Origin: Streptomyces zagrosensis
GTDB taxonomy: Bacteria > Actinomycetota > Actinomycetes > Streptomycetales > Streptomycetaceae
Reading direction: 5' to 3'
DNA length: 64,000 nucleotides
NCBI RefSeq assembly: GCF_014203645.1
Contig: NZ_JACHJL010000002.1
Location: 124,001-188,000, forward strand
Below are positions 62,326 through 64,000 of the stretch, piece after piece. The stretch's first letter is position 1. Each line of letters starts with the position of its first letter. A program made the position numbers and the translations under genes. The notes beneath the pieces are model-generated. The model was given only the letters and a program-made list of their open reading frames with translations. It did no database searches and was not told the DNA's origin.

Positions 62326-63174
62326 TCAGCGGGGTGTGGGCACCGGGGCGGGCCTCGCCGGCGTATCTTGCGGCTGTCTGACGCCGTGCCGTCCGATGGG
62401 AAGCATCAGGGGCCGGCCGGAAACAGGGTCCTCGATGATGTGGCTGTTGAGGCCGAACACCGCGCGGACGTTCTCCTTTGTCAGTACCTCGTGCGGCGTC
62501 CCGGCCGCGTGCAGCCGGCCCGCTGCCAGCGCGACGATGTGGTCGGCGTATCGGGCGGCGAGGTTGAGGTCGTGCAGGACCATGACGACGGTCGTTCCCC
62601 GCGCGTGGTTGAGGTCCGTCAGCAGGTCGAGGACTTCGACCTGGTGGCTCGCGTCAAGGAAGGTGGTGGGCTCGTCCAGCATCAGGATGTCGGTCTGCTG
62701 GGCGAGCGCCATCGCGATCCACACCCGCTGGCGCTGGCCACCGGAGAGTTCGTCCACGCAGCGGTCGGCGAGGGTCGTGGTGTCCGTCGCCTCCAGGGCC
62801 GCCGCCACGGCCGTGTCGTCCTCGGCGTTCCAACGGGAGAACACCCGCTGGTGCGGATGGCGCCCGCGGCCGACGAGGTCGGCGACGGTGATCCCCTCGG
62901 GAGCGACCGGCGACTGGGGCAACAGGCCGAGCGTACGGGCGAGTTCCTTGGCGGGTACGCGGTGCACCTCTTTGCCGTCCAAAACGACGCGGCCCTCGCG
63001 CGGCTTCAGGAGGCGGGACATGGACCGTAGGAGCGTGGACTTGCCGCAGGCGTTCGCGCCGACGATCGCGGTGATCTCACCCGGCGGTACGGTCAGGTCG
63101 AGGGAGTTCACCACGGCGCGGTCGCCGTAGCCAAGGGTGAGCCGTTCGGCGGCCAGGGAGTGGGTCGTGGTCAT
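62326..63174 (-). CDS. Iron-siderophore ABC transporter ATP-binding protein
   Basis: 282 aa from ATG 63174. Walker A GANACGKST, Q-loop LGLLPQSPV, signature LSGGQRQRV, Walker B ILMLDEPTTFLD and H-loop VLHDLN; FepC/FhuC-type. It powers cytoplasmic-membrane uptake of ferric siderophores. The ATG overlaps the permease stop (ATGA). Iron-box operators would lie upstream, beyond the window. Confidence 0.93.
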   Translation of the reverse strand: MTTTHSLAAERLTLGYGDRAVVNSLDLTVPPGEITAIVGANACGKSTLLRSMSRLLKPREGRVVLDGKEVHRVPAKELARTLGLLPQSPVAPEGITVADLVGRGRHPHQRVFSRWNAEDDTAVAAALEATDTTTLADRCVDELSGGQRQRVWIAMALAQQTDILMLDEPTTFLDASHQVEVLDLLTDLNHARGTTVVMVLHDLNLAARYADHIVALAAGRLHAAGTPHEVLTKENVRAVFGLNSHIIEDPVSGRPLMLPIGRHGVRQPQDTPARPAPVPTPR

Positions 63175-64000
63175 AGCGAGCCTCCTGCCCGGTTGGTGCG
63201 GATGATCAGGTAGACCAGATAGGGCGCGCCGAGCACGCCGGTGACGACGCCCACCGGGAAGCGGGTGTCGAAGGCGTACTGGCCGGTGAAGTCGGCGACC
63301 AGGACCAGCAGCGAGCCGACCAGTCCTGCGGGTACCAGGAGCGAGCCGCCCGGCCCGGTGATGCGCGCCGCGATGGGCCCGGACAGGAAGGCGACGAAGG
63401 CGATCGGCCCGGCAGCGGCCGTGGCGAACGCGATCAGGCCAACAGCGGCGACGATCACGGTGAGGCGGGTGCGTTCGACGCGGACCCCGAGGGCGGAGGC
63501 GGTGTCGTCGCCGAGTTGCATCGCCGACAGGTTTCGCGCGTGCGACAGCAGTACGGGGCACAGCACCGCCAGCGCTATGACGGCGGGCCTGGTCTGGTCC
63601 CAGGTGGTGCCGTTGAGGCTGCCGGTCAGCCAGCGCATCGCCTCTTGCAGGTCCCACTCGGCGGCCTGCGAGAGCACGTACGCGACGACGCTGTCGAGCA
63701 TCGACGCGATGCCGATGCCGATGAGTACGAGCCGGGTGCCGACCACTCCGTCCGTGAACGCCAGGGTGTAGACGAGCAGCGCCACGGCGAGGGCGGCGGC
63801 GATCGCGATGACCGACACCTGCGTCTCGCCGAGGGACAGCGAGACGATCGCGATGGCCGCCCCGGCGCTCGCGCCCGAGCTGATGCCGATGACGTCGGGG
63901 CTGGCGAGCGGGTTACGCAGCATGGTTTGGAAGGTGACGCCGGCCAGGCCGAAGCTGAAGCCCACCACCATGGCGAGTACGGCCCGCGGCAGTCGCAGCC
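63171..64000 (-). CDS. Iron-siderophore ABC permease, FecCD family (C-terminal part)
   Basis: The frame is open to the window end; 276 residues are visible. GLAGVTFQTMLRNPLASPDV with ISSGASAGAA is the FecCD hallmark, followed by several membrane helices, GVRVERTRL (coupling helix to the ATPase) and FDTRFPVGVVTGVLGAPYLVY near the end. The missing N-terminus and any partner permease or binding protein lie past 64000. Confidence 0.93.
   Translation of the reverse strand, partial: LRLPRAVLAMVVGFSFGLAGVTFQTMLRNPLASPDVIGISSGASAGAAIAIVSLSLGETQVSVIAIAAALAVALLVYTLAFTDGVVGTRLVLIGIGIASMLDSVVAYVLSQAAEWDLQEAMRWLTGSLNGTTWDQTRPAVIALAVLCPVLLSHARNLSAMQLGDDTASALGVRVERTRLTVIVAAVGLIAFATAAAGPIAFVAFLSGPIAARITGPGGSLLVPAGLVGSLLVLVADFTGQYAFDTRFPVGVVTGVLGAPYLVYLIIRTNRAGGSL

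Overview
The window is high-GC actinobacterial chromosome, almost certainly Streptomyces or a close relative. The evidence is strong third-position G/C bias, frequent GTG starts, start/stop overlaps (ATGA/GTGA), the dnaK-grpE-dnaJ-hspR operon with HspR (HAIR) operators, a WhiJ/AbaA-like triad (XRE + DUF397 + HATPase), and vanRS/vanJ/vanK/vanHAX glycopeptide resistance of the type known from S. coelicolor and glycopeptide producers. No integrase, transposase, CRISPR array or rRNA was seen.

Layout. 1-9.5 kb: a cut-off spermidine-synthase-like membrane protein, a DUF2617 protein, a small Cys/Gly-rich membrane protein, a PLP aminotransferase, a Uma2 nuclease-fold protein, a YbjN protein and clpB with its own HAIR operator. 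9.5-13.5 kb: a probable unclassified RiPP-type locus with an HTH/TPR regulator divergent from a 53-aa precursor-like peptide, a perfect 15-bp hairpin, an asparagine-synthetase/lasso-cyclase-like enzyme and a GNAT. 13.7-17.7 kb: flavin/F420-type oxidoreductase, tRNA-Trp, alpha/beta hydrolase, VOC protein and a Uma2 gene broken by a 5-bp tandem duplication. 17.9-25 kb: hspR, dnaJ, grpE, dnaK (one operon) and divergently an EtfD-like membrane iron-sulfur oxidoreductase. 25-39 kb: SDR and NmrA-type oxidoreductases, a TetR/quinone-oxidoreductase pair sharing a palindromic operator, the WhiJ-like triad, an Eis-type acetyltransferase, an FG-GAP exported protein, a Yip1 membrane protein, a phosphoribosyltransferase, dCTP deaminase and a 54-aa Zn-ribbon protein.

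39-43 kb is a mobile-element scar: an intact tRNA-Gly(CCC) followed by two tandem cassettes. Each carries a toxin-antitoxin pair (RHH/PIN and small protein/AbiEii-type nucleotidyltransferase) and each is closed by a displaced copy of the tRNA 3' half inside a roughly 200-bp direct repeat. 43-53.7 kb is a complete glycopeptide-resistance cluster: vanX, vanA, vanH, a murF-like ligase, vanK with a repeat-rich 69-aa gene, vanJ, vanY and vanRS. Four transcription units start from an identically spaced 66-bp promoter/leader module. In two of them the module carries the 5' end of vanH as a short ORF whose stop overlaps the next gene's start.

53.7-64 kb: a spore-photoproduct-lyase-family radical SAM enzyme, a Shedu-type (SduA) defence nuclease with an overlapping small partner, a decayed PIN toxin, a CHASE3 histidine kinase / SpoIIE-phosphatase response regulator pair opposite a CheY-like regulator fused to an HTH-like segment, a repeat array, a YbdK-type carboxylate-amine ligase, and a siderophore ABC transporter running off the end.

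How it works together: HspR, made from the last gene of the dnaK operon, should repress both that operon and clpB. VanRS should switch on peptidoglycan remodelling: VanH makes D-lactate, VanA joins D-Ala-D-Lac, VanX and VanY remove D-Ala-D-Ala ends, MurF adds the depsipeptide, and VanK builds cross-bridges on the altered precursor. The TA pairs and Shedu are typical accessory cargo.
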